From: Chaetomium olivaceum
Taxonomy: Eukaryota; Ascomycota; Sordariomycetes; Sordariales; Chaetomiaceae
Length of the DNA stretch: 64,000 bases
NCBI GenBank assembly: GCA_039881045.1
Contig: JAYWVB010000028.1
Coordinates: forward strand, 124,001 to 188,000
Direction of reading: 5' to 3'
The translations under genes and the position numbers were made by a program. The notes beneath the pieces were generated by a model that worked only from the letters and a program-made list of their open reading frames with translations, did no database searches and was not told the origin of the DNA. Shown in pieces: positions 31,501 to 44,083 of the stretch (positions are counted from its first letter, which is position 1; each line of letters begins with the position of its first letter).

Positions 31501-34500
31501 GCTTCTTCCAATCCGGCTTCGTCTCAACATATGACACAAATCTCCGAAAGATGGCCCGGTATTGCTGCCACTCTAGCGATGCGGTCAAGGACGCAATGGT
31601 GTTTGTCGCCTGTGCGCTCAAACCCTGATCATCACCGCCCTCGGGACGGTCAAAAATGAAGTGCTCGAAGAGAGGAATAAAGAACTGGCTGATATGTTTG
31701 CTACGCAGCTCGCTCTTGTCGTTCGCCGCCTCGAGCAACCGCAAAGCCTGGAGCTGTCGCGACACTGCCGGGCTCAAGACATGGAAGAAGAAGGCCTGGT
31801 CCGAGTCATCCGACACGGGCACCAAGGGGACAAGATCAGTAACCGGCTCCCACTTCGGAAGGTGAGCAACGAGGAACCCGAACAGGCGCAGGATCTCGCG
31901 GCGCACGGTCTCCGATGATTCTCTAGCCCCTGAGTAAATGGCTGGCAAAATGATGTCCGACAGAACCTCGACAAAGGCATCCTGCTGCGGGCTTGCCCAG
32001 GCCTCTTCAGCTGCCGAGATGAACTTGCATAGGCCGTCGGCGGCGTTGGACGAAAGCACACCGAATTCCTCATCCTGTTGGATGTAGTAGAGAAGGTTGT
32101 GAATCAGGGGCTTCCACTGGTCGATTGTGAAGGGCGTATCACGGTCTTTGGTGATTGCGGTGAAAGCTGAGAGTCTGGTGTTGTAGTCTGGTCGATCTAA
32201 ACGCCGGACGACGTAAGAGTTGAGGTCGCGGCAAATGCCAGCCACCTCCTGCACCCATGTCTCCCGAGCGGCAAAGACTTCGAGAACTTCAGCAAGCATT
32301 TGCCTATTCTGCTGATCTTTGAAGAATCCAAACAGCGAGGCGATGGTGCCGTAAACCTTGCCCTTCAACTCCGCATTGCTCTGAAGATCCTCCAACACAA
32401 TAAATTGCTTCAGAATTAATAAAATCGATCCCTTGATTTTGGGGTTGACTTTGCGCAGAGGTTGGTTAAGCAGGAATGTGGCGATCTCGACCATGTCTTG
32501 AACACTAGTCGATGTCTCTACGATAGGCGCAATGAGCACGACCGTATCGACTGCAGTTCCTAACAAATCCCGACTGATATCGGGTTGGTCGCGTAGCAGA
32601 CCGCTGATCTCCTTGAGTATGAGGTCGATGTTGGGGTTCAAGAGTTCAGACTTGATCAGATAATTACACTCAGAGTCGGCGGCAGGAGCCTGTGCAAGGT
32701 TGATGAGGTTCTTGAGGATCTCAAGAGCAAATATCTTAACCTCATCCTTAGCCTTCTCGATTCCAAGGGTTTCGACAATTTTGGGCAGGACTCTCTTGTC
32801 GACAGAGAGAAACAACGCGGTCTTAGAAAGGGTGGCCCAGGTGCTGAGTAGCTTCCAGGTAGCAGAAACACCCTGTGTCGTCTCGGCTGGTAGTTTATCA
32901 ATCCGGGGACTGATGACCTCCTTCACCATCATATCCTGATACCGGACCCAGTCAAAGTCCGGTGCGTTCTGAAATAGCTTGCACAAAGATTTGAGCGCCG
33001 TTGTCCGCACAACCCTGAACAAAGAAGCATTCTGGGTCTGGTCGTCCGACTCTTCTGTATCCCCTTCCTCCAAGCTAGCTCCAAGCTGCCGGCAGGAAAA
33101 GAAGAGGCAGTATAGAACGGCATTGACAAGAGGTTCCATATACGACGACACACTCGTCCCAAGCTCGTTAATAATAGACTCGATCATGTTGAGCAGACCA
33201 ACTTGCTTCCGGACTGGGAGAGCCTCGTGAGCCAACACGCTCTCGCGAAGCCCGTTTGCATCGACCACCTGAATGTTTCGAAGCTCGCCGAGTGCAATGT
33301 CAAGGAAACTGCCCATGTCTTCGACGTTCAGCTGTCGGATGACAGCGAGGCGTGTTGCGTGAAGACCATGCCGCCCACTCGCCACGCCCTTTTTCGAGAT
33401 AGTTCGACCGTAGAGAAGGTGGAGGAGAACCGGCATGACCTCCGGACGGTGCTCGGGTCGGATCTGGTTGTCACCCTGGAAGAGGACGGTGAGCTCGTTC
33501 TTGAACCTTGCCTCGTCGAGGAGGTATTCAAGGTGTTCCTGGTACGGCTTGATCGAGTCATTCTTCCAGGCCAAAATCGACTTGAGAGCCAGCTTTTGAA
33601 GTTCGATATCACCGTTTGCCAGCAGCTTCAATAGAGCCCGGTACACCTTTTGGCTCTCATAGAGGACTCGGGGGTTATTAAACTGCGCAAATACGCCAAC
33701 AAGAGCCTTCCGGTCGGGAAGAGACCAGCTGCTTTCCGGCGATTCTTCGGCATCGCCTTCAGCCTCTTCCGACTGCGTCTCACCCTCCTCGGTGAACGAG
33801 AATAGATACGGCACTAGCTTTCTGGACCGCTTCTCGGCAAGGACAGGCAAGGCAGTGAAAGCTTTGAGTGCCTTTCCACGTGCTCTTTCCGAAGGGGACT
33901 CGACGATCTTCTGGCCCTCTTCAAAGGCGCTCAGCATGTCTTGAGAGGGGTCATCCATGACGCTTCCCGTGCCGCTGGCACTTTCATTAAGAGCCATCAT
34001 ATTCAGACAGTCAAAGTTTGTCAGGGCCTTGTGGTTGTCCTCCGCCGGCGGCTTGTAAGGACCAGTCCACTGCGGGGCTGGTACTGCCAACCATTCGAAA
34101 GCAATCTCGGCCAATACCTCTTCACCCTGTTTTCTCTCTGCCACTTTTTTCATTGCCTCGACGGCGTCATCCCAAACCGGTGATAGGGGTACCGTTGTCA
34201 TGCCGAACAAGTATGCCGGAATAGCTCGCATCAGCCATGATTCCTGGTCGATGTGAGAGTACACCTGACTGAGTTTACGGAGATGGACTGCAATGGTCCG
34301 AACACTCTGGAGGTTTAGGGGTAATTCTTCCACTTGAATCATGGTGGCCAGAGCAGAGTTGGAGTCAGGGGTGAACTCCAAGATCTCGAGGATTTTGAGG
34401 GATGCAAGCCGGAGCTCATGGGATGGCGTGGAGAGGTTGTCGATTAGACACCTAAGCAAAGGGTCTTCTTCTTCCTGCTGGCTGTCGCCGTTGCTGGTTA

Positions 34501-36454
34501 CAGGCGACCGTTGGATTTTCCCGCTGACTTCGCGCTCGTAATCCAACAGAGCTTCAAGAAAGGCGGGCGAACGGCAAAAACGTGGGGCGGCCGCCCTCAA
34601 CAAGGGCGCCAAGGTTGTATCAACGGAGCCAGCAGGAGCACACATCCGGAGGTAGGCGCGAAATCCATCGCTGAGGATGAAATGTGCCTCGTCGGTCGGC
34701 AGTGACGAAGATGGCCGGAGAGCAAGCTTCAGCTTCTTAAGCAAAACCTCGGCTATCCTGGCATTCGTCGAAGGATGCACCGAGGTCGCCTCCAAGATGC
34801 GCAAGCGTGCCGAGTATTTCGGTAAACACTTGTCTCTCCAGGTTTCTGGGTCCTTGCCGAACCCACCGCTCTCCGGGAAAGGGGTGTCCCCGAGTCTGAC
34901 AAACTTGCTGACAATCTGGTCCTGCCAAGATTGGGGGAGTTGAAAGATCTCTTTCTCGCCAAGGTTCGGGAGTCCGCCGGCTTCCACCATGCGCGGCAAT
35001 AGTACACAAAGCACGTCTTCATTTGCACCTTGCGACCAATGCGCAACGATAAACCTAGACATGTTAGCATGAGGTTTGGGCGGACGCAGATCAAGGGACT
35101 TACTTTTGAAAGTCCTTCATGAACAAGCCACGGAATCTCTCAGAGTTGAGATCGGCCAAATACGAACAAAAGAGAATATACCAGCGCATTAAGGGTTCCT
35201 TGGTCATAGTCCCGTTGAAGGTGGATAGGGCGGGGAGAAGCGCATCGATGGGGGCTCGAGCCCATACAACCGTGGTGTTGACGATGATCCTCTGCCATAC
35301 TTGGGAGGGATCCATGGTTTCGATGTGTTCCTTCTGAGTGGCGAAAGACACGAGCAACTGGCCGAGTGTCTTCACAAGGGTTCCCCAATCATGGATGCGG
35401 GTACCCTTCCGCACACCGACCATAGTCCCCAAAACCTGGATGAACAGCGCTGCGCGCCGTCCATCCGATGCCTCCTCGACGATTCTTGACTCGATGCCCC
35501 TGAAGGTATCCATATTGGTGTGGTGGATAATGCTGGTAAGCACGCCAGAGCAGACTCCCGTCCAAACAGCCTGCTCGGGTAGCTCCAGTTCCTTCTCGGG
35601 TACGTGCCGTTGGAGGGCGGCAAAGATTTCTGGCCCTGTTGAATGGATGCCATCACCCACCCCCTTAATTGCCTCGGCAAACATGGTCATGATACCCTGG
35701 CTGTACAGCTCAAACTGCTTCTGCTTAACCATACCATCAAGATCTTCCCTCACGTGTTCCACCAACAGCGGCAGCGCCTTGTCCTTGTGGCCGGGGCAGA
35801 CGCCTTCTTGACTAAGAAGCTCATCGCTTCGGCAGCGAACCGCGCGATGTGTCCCGGATTCCTCGCCTTGCCCATGAGAGGAGCCACGGCATCGTATGTC
35901 GCTCTGAGATCGGGGACAAGTAGTCTCGATAGATATTTGAAAAGGAAGGCCAGGGCGGCAAAGGTCCACTCAATAACCTCGACGTCGTGGATTTTGCTGG
36001 CCAGATTGACGATTAGGGTGAGCGCGCGCGGGTAGTGCTTCTCAAATCGAATACCGAGATCGTGCGCAAATGCTGTTACTAAATCTAGCAGCGGTTCGAG
36101 GGATTCTTTCTCGTGCTTTGCGATGTACTCGGCGAGCAGGCCCATGATGCGGTCCTCATGGTAGAGGATCTGGGCGAGCGATTCGGTAAGGGGGTTGATC
36201 TGCCGTTTGAAAGCCATATACGGCCGAGAGATGTTGAGTTCGGCCCATTTGTCCAAGCCATTGCGCAGGTATGAAGTCGTCGCATCGAGATCTTCGGCGT
36301 CGAGGTCATGGCGGCGGACTTTGCGGAGGGGATCGAGGGAATGGAGTTTCGAGATTTTGGTGCTGAACGACTCCCATCGGTGGTTTTTTTGGTGGGGGGT
36401 CTTTTTCGAGCCCCTCGAGGTCTTGACAATACGGCCGGAGGTAGTGGACGGCAT
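28568..36454 (-). CDS. UTP20: UTP20, U3 snoRNP / SSU processome component (one frameshift)
   Basis: Giant HEAT-repeat protein of the 90S pre-ribosome, required for 18S rRNA maturation. Exons 36454-35104 and 35054-28568, with a 49-nt intron (GTAAGT...CTAG); expected length about 2612 residues, as usual for the family. The start MPSTTSGRIVKTSRGSKKTP (ATG 36452-36454) precedes the conserved FSTKISKLHSLDPLRKVRR. The protein consists of helical repeats throughout. An acidic loop lies at about residue 2430 (EDEGDEEDEDEDND), and the basic C terminus (RKIEALTAPERYGREKRKKFEKKKEKR) is typical. Near 35788-35792 one base is missing in a G run. Adding one base joins MSFLVKKASAPA to HKDKALPLLVEHVREDL, so a sequencing or consensus deletion is likely. 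It is head to head with RPB12. Confidence 0.96.
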
Positions 36455-36988
36455 TGTGGCGGCGTCCAAAATGCCGTTGTATATCCTTCCCCTGCGACAG
36501 TAACACGCAGTTGGAGCCTCGATCACGTCCGACTTCTCTAATTTTTTTTGGCCGGGCGAGCGCCAGCCGAGCCAAGATAAGGCCGATAAGGGAGGGTGGG
36601 GTGGCTGCCAAGGTACCGTACCGTTTGATGCATAACTCGGTGGAAACCACAATGCACAGTAAATCTAGAGTGTACTTCGCACTGTACCTCTCATCCATCA
36701 GTGTACGGAAAGAACAAGCAACGTTGAGTTGAGACGGAATCTAGGTGCCTTCCCAGAGAGAGCCACAAATTGAAAACAAGACTAGCAACCGTAAAGAAAC
36801 AAGAATGCACTGTTTCAATGACGACCGGCGCTCAACTAAAATGGAATGTCCTTCCGGGCTGCACACATAAAATCGTTCGCGCACTTACACACACGCCATC
36901 AACCCGACGAGGAGAGGGCACTTGGCCGACACACATCAACCACATCCATCAAGTCATTCAAACCAACTTAAAAAATACTCTGCTCATC
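36455..36988. promoter_or_regulatory. bidirectional promoter region, UTP20 / RPB12
   Basis: 534 bp between divergent starts of an SSU-processome gene and a gene for a subunit shared by RNA polymerases I-III. GATAAGG occurs near 36579. No palindrome of the NOP2/ZIM17 type here. Confidence 0.55.
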
Positions 36989-37496
36989 ATGTCTCTTCGT
37001 GAGGCCTACGTACCACCTGCACGCCAGTCCGAGGCGAACAACAACGGCAACAGAACCCCCTCCATCCATCACGATAACAACAACACTGCTGCCAGCAACA
37101 ACGGCAGCAGCAGCAACAATTCCGATGACGTCCCCGAGGACGCCAACATCATCGTGCAGTCTCCGGCCCGGCGCACCAACATCGTCAGCGCGGCGACAGC
37201 CAGCCGCAGCCTGAACCAGCCGCAGCGGATCTGGTCCAAGACACCGCAGACCGCCGTCCGCCTAGACTATGCCACCCCGGACAAGAAGGTCCCTTACTTG
37301 TGCGCGTCGTGCGGCTTCACCACGAGGCTCACGGCCAACGACATGCTGCGGTGCGTCAACTGCGGCAACGTGACCATGTATAAGCCGCGGGTTAAGCAGT
37401 ATGTTTTCGGTTTCACTGATTGACGTGTTCTAAGAAAGGGATACGACTGACTTTGCTTGGGTTTTCTTTAGGATTTCGCAATACTCGGCGAACTAA
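36989..37496 (+). CDS. RPB12: RNA polymerase I/II/III shared subunit RPABC4 (Rpb12/Rpc10), extended N terminus
   Basis: Small zinc-ribbon subunit common to the three nuclear RNA polymerases. Exons 36989-37398 and 37472-37496 (donor GTATGT, acceptor TTTAG) give 144 residues, about twice the usual length of about 65-75. The C-terminal 50 residues are the family domain: VPYLCASCGFTTRLTANDMLRCVNCGN then VTMYKPRVKQ, with two Cys-x2-Cys pairs and the Y-K-x-R signature. The first 90 residues are Asn/Ser-rich (runs of N, S and H) and disordered, starting MSLREAYVPPARQ. A later start is not excluded, but no ATG lies nearer the domain before the conserved part. The 3' side is convergent with the CWF19-like gene. 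Confidence 0.88.
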
Positions 37497-37822
37497 ACGG
37501 AGAGGTTCGGACTGGGGTGTGATAGCGTGGAGAGTAGGGTGGACGGCTGGGCGGATGGTCCGCCGGATGGTTATTCGGATGGGTGAGATGTGGGATGCGA
37601 TAATGAAGGGTCTCGGCATAACAGGAGGACAAGGTACTCGAGATGTTCGGTCGGGTTAATTTTCGTTCTTCGTCTAGATATCGGAGGCCCATCCCAGGGA
37701 AAACCAGGCTATATGAGCCATACCACAGTGTTTGATCCCCATCCCTCGATATCGTCTAAAGAGTCACTCATCGTACACCCCCCGCAGCCCCCGTTGTCTG
37801 TCCGTTCCGGTAGCGCCGCTGC
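37497..37822. other. intergenic, convergent 3' ends
   Basis: 326 bp between the stop codons of RPB12 and the CWF19-like gene; no gene seen. Confidence 0.5.
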
Positions 37823-39541
37823 TTAACCAGCCAGCGTAAAGTCCCATTCCTTGAACGCCTTCCTAAATGCCGCCACATCCGCAGTCTCCTCCTGCTCCGA
37901 CTGCACAACGTCCTGCCAAAACGTCCGATCCTCCAGCCCAAGCAATTTGGCCATGACCTTGCGCGGGTACTGCAGATCAAACCGCACGCTCTCATCGAAC
38001 GGCAGCAGCAGGCACTTGCCCACCACCTTGCCGCCATCCTCCCCGTCCTCTTCCGCCCAGATCCACACCCGGAAATAATCCCCCGGCACCTTATCCGCCG
38101 TGTCAAACTCCTTCACGGCGAACTTGCCCAGCTTCATATCCTCCGCGAGGACCCTGAACCCAGCCTCCACCAAACCCTTGCTCACCATGTCAGCCGGCAC
38201 GGGCAAGAACTGCCAATGTACGTGGATGTTGCGGGCGCGATTGATCTCCCACGTAACGGCGCCCAGCTTGCGCTTCGACGCCCCCGCCACCATGCCTTGG
38301 AGCGCGTTGCGGAACCGTGTCATCTCGGCAAACGTCTTCCCGGCCTCCTCCTCGCTCATGGCGGCGGCGCTGAGCGAGGCTGCGTGGGTGAGCGGGGTAA
38401 TGATGAAGTGGCCTGGAAAGTCTAGACCACGCGCCTTGAAGGTATCAGCGGCGGGGAGCGGGCCCTTGGCAGTAGCAAGGTACGTATCCTCGCCAACACT
38501 GCAGACCATGTGCGTGGGCAGGTTGGGGTTGGAGAGGCAGAAAAAGCAGCGGTCCGGCCCCGGGGGCGGGGACCGCTCGCGGTCGCGGTCGCGGCGGTGG
38601 TGCTTGCGTCGGCGATCGTTGTCGTGCCCGTGGTGACCGCTGGAGAAGCGGGAGAACTCAGCTTGGTCGAAGGTGCGTTTTTTAGGCGAGGCTTTGTAGA
38701 AGGGCGTGAGAGTGCTTCCGTCCGGCGGGGCGATGACAGCCTCCCGGTTGAGAGTGAAGGCGTACATCGACTTGGCCTTGGCGGTATTCGCCCAGGGTGC
38801 CAGTGAAATGAAGCGAGTAAGGGCGATGCCTTTCTCCTTGTCCTCGCCCGCGGCGTCGGGAAAGAACGGCTCGCGCTCAAACGCAAAGTTATCGGGAGAC
38901 ATGGCGAAGTGGTACCTGGGCTTCAGGGCTTCGCAGAGCTCTGCTATAGATTGACTGGAAGGTGCCGTTTCAGAACCAATTTTCAGCTCTTTCGCCTTGG
39001 AGCTATTCTTCCAAACATCGGTCGGCCACATGGCAGTGAGAAGGATGTCCGCATTGTTGGCTCCCCGGAGGGCTTTAGCGTCGCCCTCGGTGTGAATGGG
39101 CTCATGCTGCTCCTTGGATAAACCAGCCACGATGTTCAGGTCCACCACGCCGCCCAAGGCCACAATGCGTACGCCTTCAGAGGTTTTTGTGACGCTGCGT
39201 TTGCCTAGATAATGAAGATTGGGTGCCACTTCCTCGTCCTTCTCGATCCTCTCGACGACCCGCGGGGGTAAGGATACGGTGCCTACCGTGAAGTAGGTAG
39301 GGCATGGGACATCGATGCGCCCCTCGAGTAGGTCTGTGAGCTGGTCATCATTTTGTGCCTCACCAAACAGATTCCCTGTCACGACTGCAAAGCTAAAGAC
39401 GTTTTTGGCGTGCAATGCGGAGAGTTTGCCGAATGCAGCTCGGAGCTGGCCATTAATGCTACCGAAAACGAAGCTGATCTGGTCAGTAGCTGTGACGTCG
39501 CTGAAGCATCGGGTGTTTGTGACTTACATCTTGGCAGCCAT
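37823..39541 (-). CDS. CWF19L1/Drn1-like protein (CwfJ domains), lariat-debranching partner
   Basis: Exons 39541-39528 (only MAAKI, 14 nt) and 39473-37823; product 554 residues. The acceptor ATCAG was chosen because it gives KIFVFGSINGQLRAAFGKLSALHAKN, the family's metallophosphoesterase-like N terminus, which continues as FAVVTGNLFGE. A Lys/Arg/Asp-rich linker (RRRKHHRRDRDRERS) lies at about residues 295-315. CwfJ C-terminal domain 1 (HIT-like) follows: CFFCLSNP, GHFIITPLTHAAS, and NIHVHWQFLPVP with the His-x-His. Domain 2 ends with FKEWDFTLAG. Family knowledge: the yeast relative Drn1 stimulates Dbr1 debranching of intron lariats; the animal homolog is CWF19L1. Confidence 0.92.
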
Positions 39542-42242
39542 GTTGTAATAAAAAGGCTCAAAGCTGTCAGCCTAATAGATGGATGAGGGAGGAAATGTGT
39601 CGTGGTGGGTGAAGGAAGGTTGGAGGTTGAGATAGGTTGGCCTCTCAATTCATCATCCCTAGGAGCCAGATCCTGAAAATTAAGGTTAGAGGTGCGGCCT
39701 TATATCAAAGCTCATAATTAGAATAAGATGGGATTCTAAGTTTCCAAATGAGTCGGTAGAGGTTGTGGGAATTGGACTTGCTGTGGCTTATCACGGGGTT
39801 GGCTTGGTTCCGGTACTCATGAGCGCGTGCTGCCGTGCTGCGATGATGCAGGACGCGACGGCAAGGCTTATCTTATCGAAGCGCCTCGCTTTAGTAATGG
39901 CTCCGCTTCCACAGTGCAGGTTATGCATGTACGGATACTGCGACGCTGGGAATATGTACAAAACCACGAGATCAATCGGTTCAGCAGCAATAGAAGGCGG
40001 AGAAACCAGAATATTAAAATCTTGAATAACCCAGACTCCTGATAATCCTTGAGCGCATGATATGCATGTTACACTCGTATAGCACTAAATCCGGTCAACA
40101 CCGTATGGCCGGGGGAATCGGTCCTTGGCGCCGGAGAGAAGTGGGTCTCTTTTTGCCGACTTTGGTCCCACCTCGGCTCCGGCTCCGAGTCTCTCGGAGC
40201 CAGCGTGTAAGTGAAGGCCCACTTATCTGTCATCCCAAGAACAACGACGCCGTTCCCTCCCATAACAAGAATTATTACCTTCTCAGACATGTTTCTCGGT
40301 CATGTAGACCGGGAACTCACATATCAACCTCTTTCGCTCTTTTGGGGATCAATATCCGCCAATAAATGCAGGCCCGAGACATGTAGGACAATCTTTTTCT
40401 CCGTCCTAACATTTTCGTCAAAAAAGACTACGATCACATTCCGCAACTTTTGGTCAAATTTTTATTTCTGCTTTCTTCCGGCTCAACACCGCCGCTGCCG
40501 CGAATACCGCCGCTGGCACCGCCGTTTTCGCCGCCTCGCAACGGCCCGTAAAGTAGAGATGGCCTAGCTCCTGCATAATACGGCTAAATTATCCAAAATC
40601 TAAGACCCCTGTCCTATATCAAACCACAAGCTTGAATTTTCATCTCGTGATAAAATACTTGCCGCCATTAACTAAGTTAATGCCAAGGATAGGTCAGTAA
40701 CAAGCATAACGTGGTCGCTATCGATGACTTTATCTTTTGTTCCGAGCTCGGGGTTCAGTGAGTCACATCTTTGTTGTGATAGAAAAGGGGTAAATTGGGG
40801 ATCAGCTGTGTTTAGAGTGGTACGCTGTCATGAAGCTGGGAGCCAACCAGCAGCCCAAGTTATTCTTGGTCCCAAAACTCGCCATGTTTCACGTCAACCG
40901 CGTGCAATAAGATTCATAAAATAGTTTTGGACTTTTTTTGCCTCGGTTTTGTGTCTCGCTACTCGAAGTGACGGTAGGGTACAAAGTTTTGCTGCTTTCT
41001 CACAGCCAAAGATTTCCCAATACGGGAGAGAAAGAGGGCGGAAAAACCAAACCCCAAACAGAATGGTGCCCAGGAGAAACATCAAAACATAGAAGAGATC
41101 CCGGCTCCCAGAAACCACTAGGAGCGGCGACGGTTGTGTAGGGTTCGTACCGAGCAGACAGATGCACGGAGACGTAGAGAAGATCAGTGTCGTGGGCGGC
41201 GACCCCAGAAACAGGAGGGCCAATCCATCTCATCACCACAAAACTTCTCCCCTTTCTTCCTTCCTCTCCATCATCATCCATCTCTTTCCCAGCCTCATAA
41301 TTTCAGGCGGAAAAGCGTAACCACCGAACTCATGTATTCCCCCTTCGCCACAGAACGTCTTCCGTGTTATTCCTCCAGTCACATCTGGTAGTCCAGTTCC
41401 CCCTCCCCTCGTCTCTTCATCCCAAGGTAAAACCATGCAAACCACTGCAAACGCAATCGTGGACTGCCCATTCTGGTCCACCACGTGTTGGCTTCCTCGG
41501 GGACAACGTTTCGCGTAAACTTGACAAAGGAAATGTGTGTAAAGGCCCGGTGTATGTCGGACTGAGCCAGGGAATTTATCCGGTGAAGTGTTCGTACATT
41601 GATATGCTGAGGAAAAGCCTCGTCTGGGCGGGTGGGTGCGATCGTGGACAGCTCCTAGGTTGAACCTCGCGGCAATTATGAATTGGGTCCGGGAGCTGCC
41701 ATCAGCGTGATCACGAAGGTATTAAGAAATAATAGCCAGTTCCGTGCCGCGATAGGACTGGTAAATGGCATGGTATGGGTCAGCCGAGCCTATCTCGGCC
41801 GCCCATAAGCCAGTGAAGACATCTGCCGCATACTCGAAGAAGACGCGATGCAATGGTGAAAGATGCCAACGCGATGACAATGCCGTATGATGAAAAAAGA
41901 CCAGGTCGCCGAGCCCAAGGATACCGGATCCAAGGCCCCAAGCCCGGATAACGCCACGCTATGCCAACAAGGTCTAATGCCGAAAACATGTATGCTGTGG
42001 CTTGCCGGCGATTGCTGGATCATCAGTCCTTACGCTGGCAAGCCGGTCCCAGGTCCAAGTGAGGACGAGGTAAAAACATGAGTGATGAAGAAGTTGAAAG
42101 AACATATGAAAGATTAGTCTCCGAATGGCAGAAACCGTATTCGCAGTATGCAGTCGGCAAGTGAAAGCCGCTGCTTGCTGGGGTATGGCCGGGTCAGGTC
42201 GACACGAAGAGCCAGCAAATACGAGAGCTGTGGTTGGAGGTG
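39542..42242. other. 2.7-kb gene-free stretch
   Basis: It lies between the CWF19-like promoter and the CDC25 3' end. Short frames on both strands show no conserved features. CT-rich blocks around 41220-41300 and 41340-41420 resemble promoter or leader sequence, but no start codon leads into a plausible protein. A non-coding RNA is possible. Confidence 0.45.
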
Positions 42243-44083
42243 TTAATAGGACACCATCCGCCTCGCAGGCCCACGTTCGGGGCAAATGCTGGGCGAGGCC
42301 GCGAGTGCCCGAGAAATGTCACGGTTGACACGACTTGGAGCGGTGGGCGAGTCCAGCCCTGGACTCTGCTGCCCGAACGCGTAGGTTTGCGCGCGGCCCA
42401 GGCCCCTGCGGTTCTGGCGCAGCCGATTCATCTCCCGCTCGCAGGTGTTAACATGCTCAGCAGCGTTCATCTCGACGTAGGCCTGGGGGTAACAGCGTTC
42501 GCGATGGTCCGCGAAAAAGCCGCTATACCCGCCATCCAAAATGTATATCTCGGGATAAAAGAGCTTGGGATAGAAGGCGGCGTTCTCGTTTCGGTCCCGA
42601 GCGCGGAGATGGCGGGCCATGATCGGAGCTCGGTGGGCCGAGTATTCGCAGTGGAAGATGAGGAGCGTGCGGCCCTGCATCGGGTTGTCGACCAACTGAC
42701 TCGCCAACAGCTCTTTATCGTTGTAGTTGATGGCACCGTCAATATGGCCCCCTTCGTACTCGTACTCGAACCGGCAGTCGACGATCATCTTATGCTCGAA
42801 CTTGTCGCTGTACTTTCCGTCCAGCACCTCCAGCATTGTCTCACGCGTAATGCGCGGGATGTTGTCACACTCGTCTTCTGGAAAGAAGTGCGGGAGGATG
42901 GGCTCGTTTTGCTCCTCGAGATCCATGACCGACTGCAGTGCCGTACAAGCAAACGCCGGTCCCTCCTTCTTTGTCCCAACAACATCCCCAGCGTTCTCAA
43001 ACATGCTCAAAGAGCGCCGATATTGTTTCCGGGGACGCAGGAAAGGGTTCGCCGTCCTCCGCCCTTGACTAGTGATGGGGGATCCATTGCGCACACCGCT
43101 CGCGGCAGTGAGGCTGTTAAAGTGTGCCTTGGGACGGGTGACGGCCATGGGGGGGCACGGGCTGTTCGAGCTCTTTGGGCGTCGCTCCTGCGGGGGGGAG
43201 TCCTGGAAGCATTCGCTCAACGACAAAGACGAGGAAGGAGAGGACCCAAGTTGGCCGTCCCCTCCGGCTCCAAACCGGAATGGTGGGGGCTGGTTCTCGC
43301 CCTGTGGACGACCAACCGTGCCAATCGCGCTGAAGCCTTTGGCACGGGTGAGAGATGGCCTCCTGAGACCAATTCTCCTCCGTCTACAGAATGTGTGAGC
43401 TGATGTGGGTCCAAAGTCATTGGCAGGAATGTATAATCTCAACTTACTCGGCCGCGAGAGGCTTCGAGGGCTGCAGAGAGGCGGAACGCGGGACGGGTGT
43501 TTCCGCCATCATGTCATCGGATCCAGGGGTCGGGGACGGGAGCTCAACATGGGCCACAAAAGGGACCTTGTGCGGCAACGGTGACATGTCCATCATATCG
43601 ACGCACCCAGGAGACGAAGCTGGAAGAGGCGGCGTAGTCACGTAACCTGGAAACGCAACTCATCAGCCCCATGACTCTCGACCGTATCCATAACCAGTTC
43701 CCTAGCTTACCACGACCATCCAATGCATCCATCATGTTGGCTGTCGTGAACAAAGCGCGCCGTGGCGTAGGGAACATCGGGCTGCTGTTTTATTGCCTTA
43801 TGTGTAAGTCACTTGGTCTCCATACGGTATTCGACGAGGAGGAAGAAGGCACTCACCTGACATCGTTGAGCTTGAAGTTCTGTGACAAGTCGGCCGCGAG
43901 CGACGCCCCCGGAGAGGAATTTCGAAGAGACTTGCTGCTGAAATATTCCGGTTTTGGGAGCTGGAAGGTGAATTGGTTCCTGCCGAGCGGGCTGGGCACC
44001 AGGTGCGGACCGAAGAGATTGGGTTGACCGAAGGTGGAGGGCGGCGCCGGCCGCATAGCAGCCAGCGGCGATGAGGTTTCCAT
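42243..44083 (-). CDS. cdc25: M-phase inducer phosphatase Cdc25 (nimT/string type)
   Basis: Dual-specificity phosphatase that removes inhibitory phosphates from Cdk1 at mitotic entry. Exons 44083-43857, 43784-43711, 43646-43448 and 43383-42243; 546 residues. The start METSSPLAAMRPAPPS is the first ATG of the frame. The N-terminal half is disordered and rich in Ser/Thr-Pro, as expected for a region regulated by kinases. It includes SSPMFPTPRRALFTTANMMD (exon 2) and RKQYRRSLSMFENAGD. The rhodanese-fold catalytic domain runs from about residue 335 (LPHFFPEDECDNIPRITRET) through IVDCRFEYEYEGGHIDGAIN to the P-loop HCEYSAHR (HCx5R, about residues 411-418) and YILDGGYSGFF. The C-terminal tail ends GPARRMVSY. 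Splice sites are standard; the acceptor of exon 2 is the second AG after a short A-rich tract. Confidence 0.96.

Noticed and set aside
28568..35062. Starting UTP20 at 35062
   Set aside because: The frame is open to 35062, but the intron at 35055-35103 joins it to conserved N-terminal sequence up to 36454.
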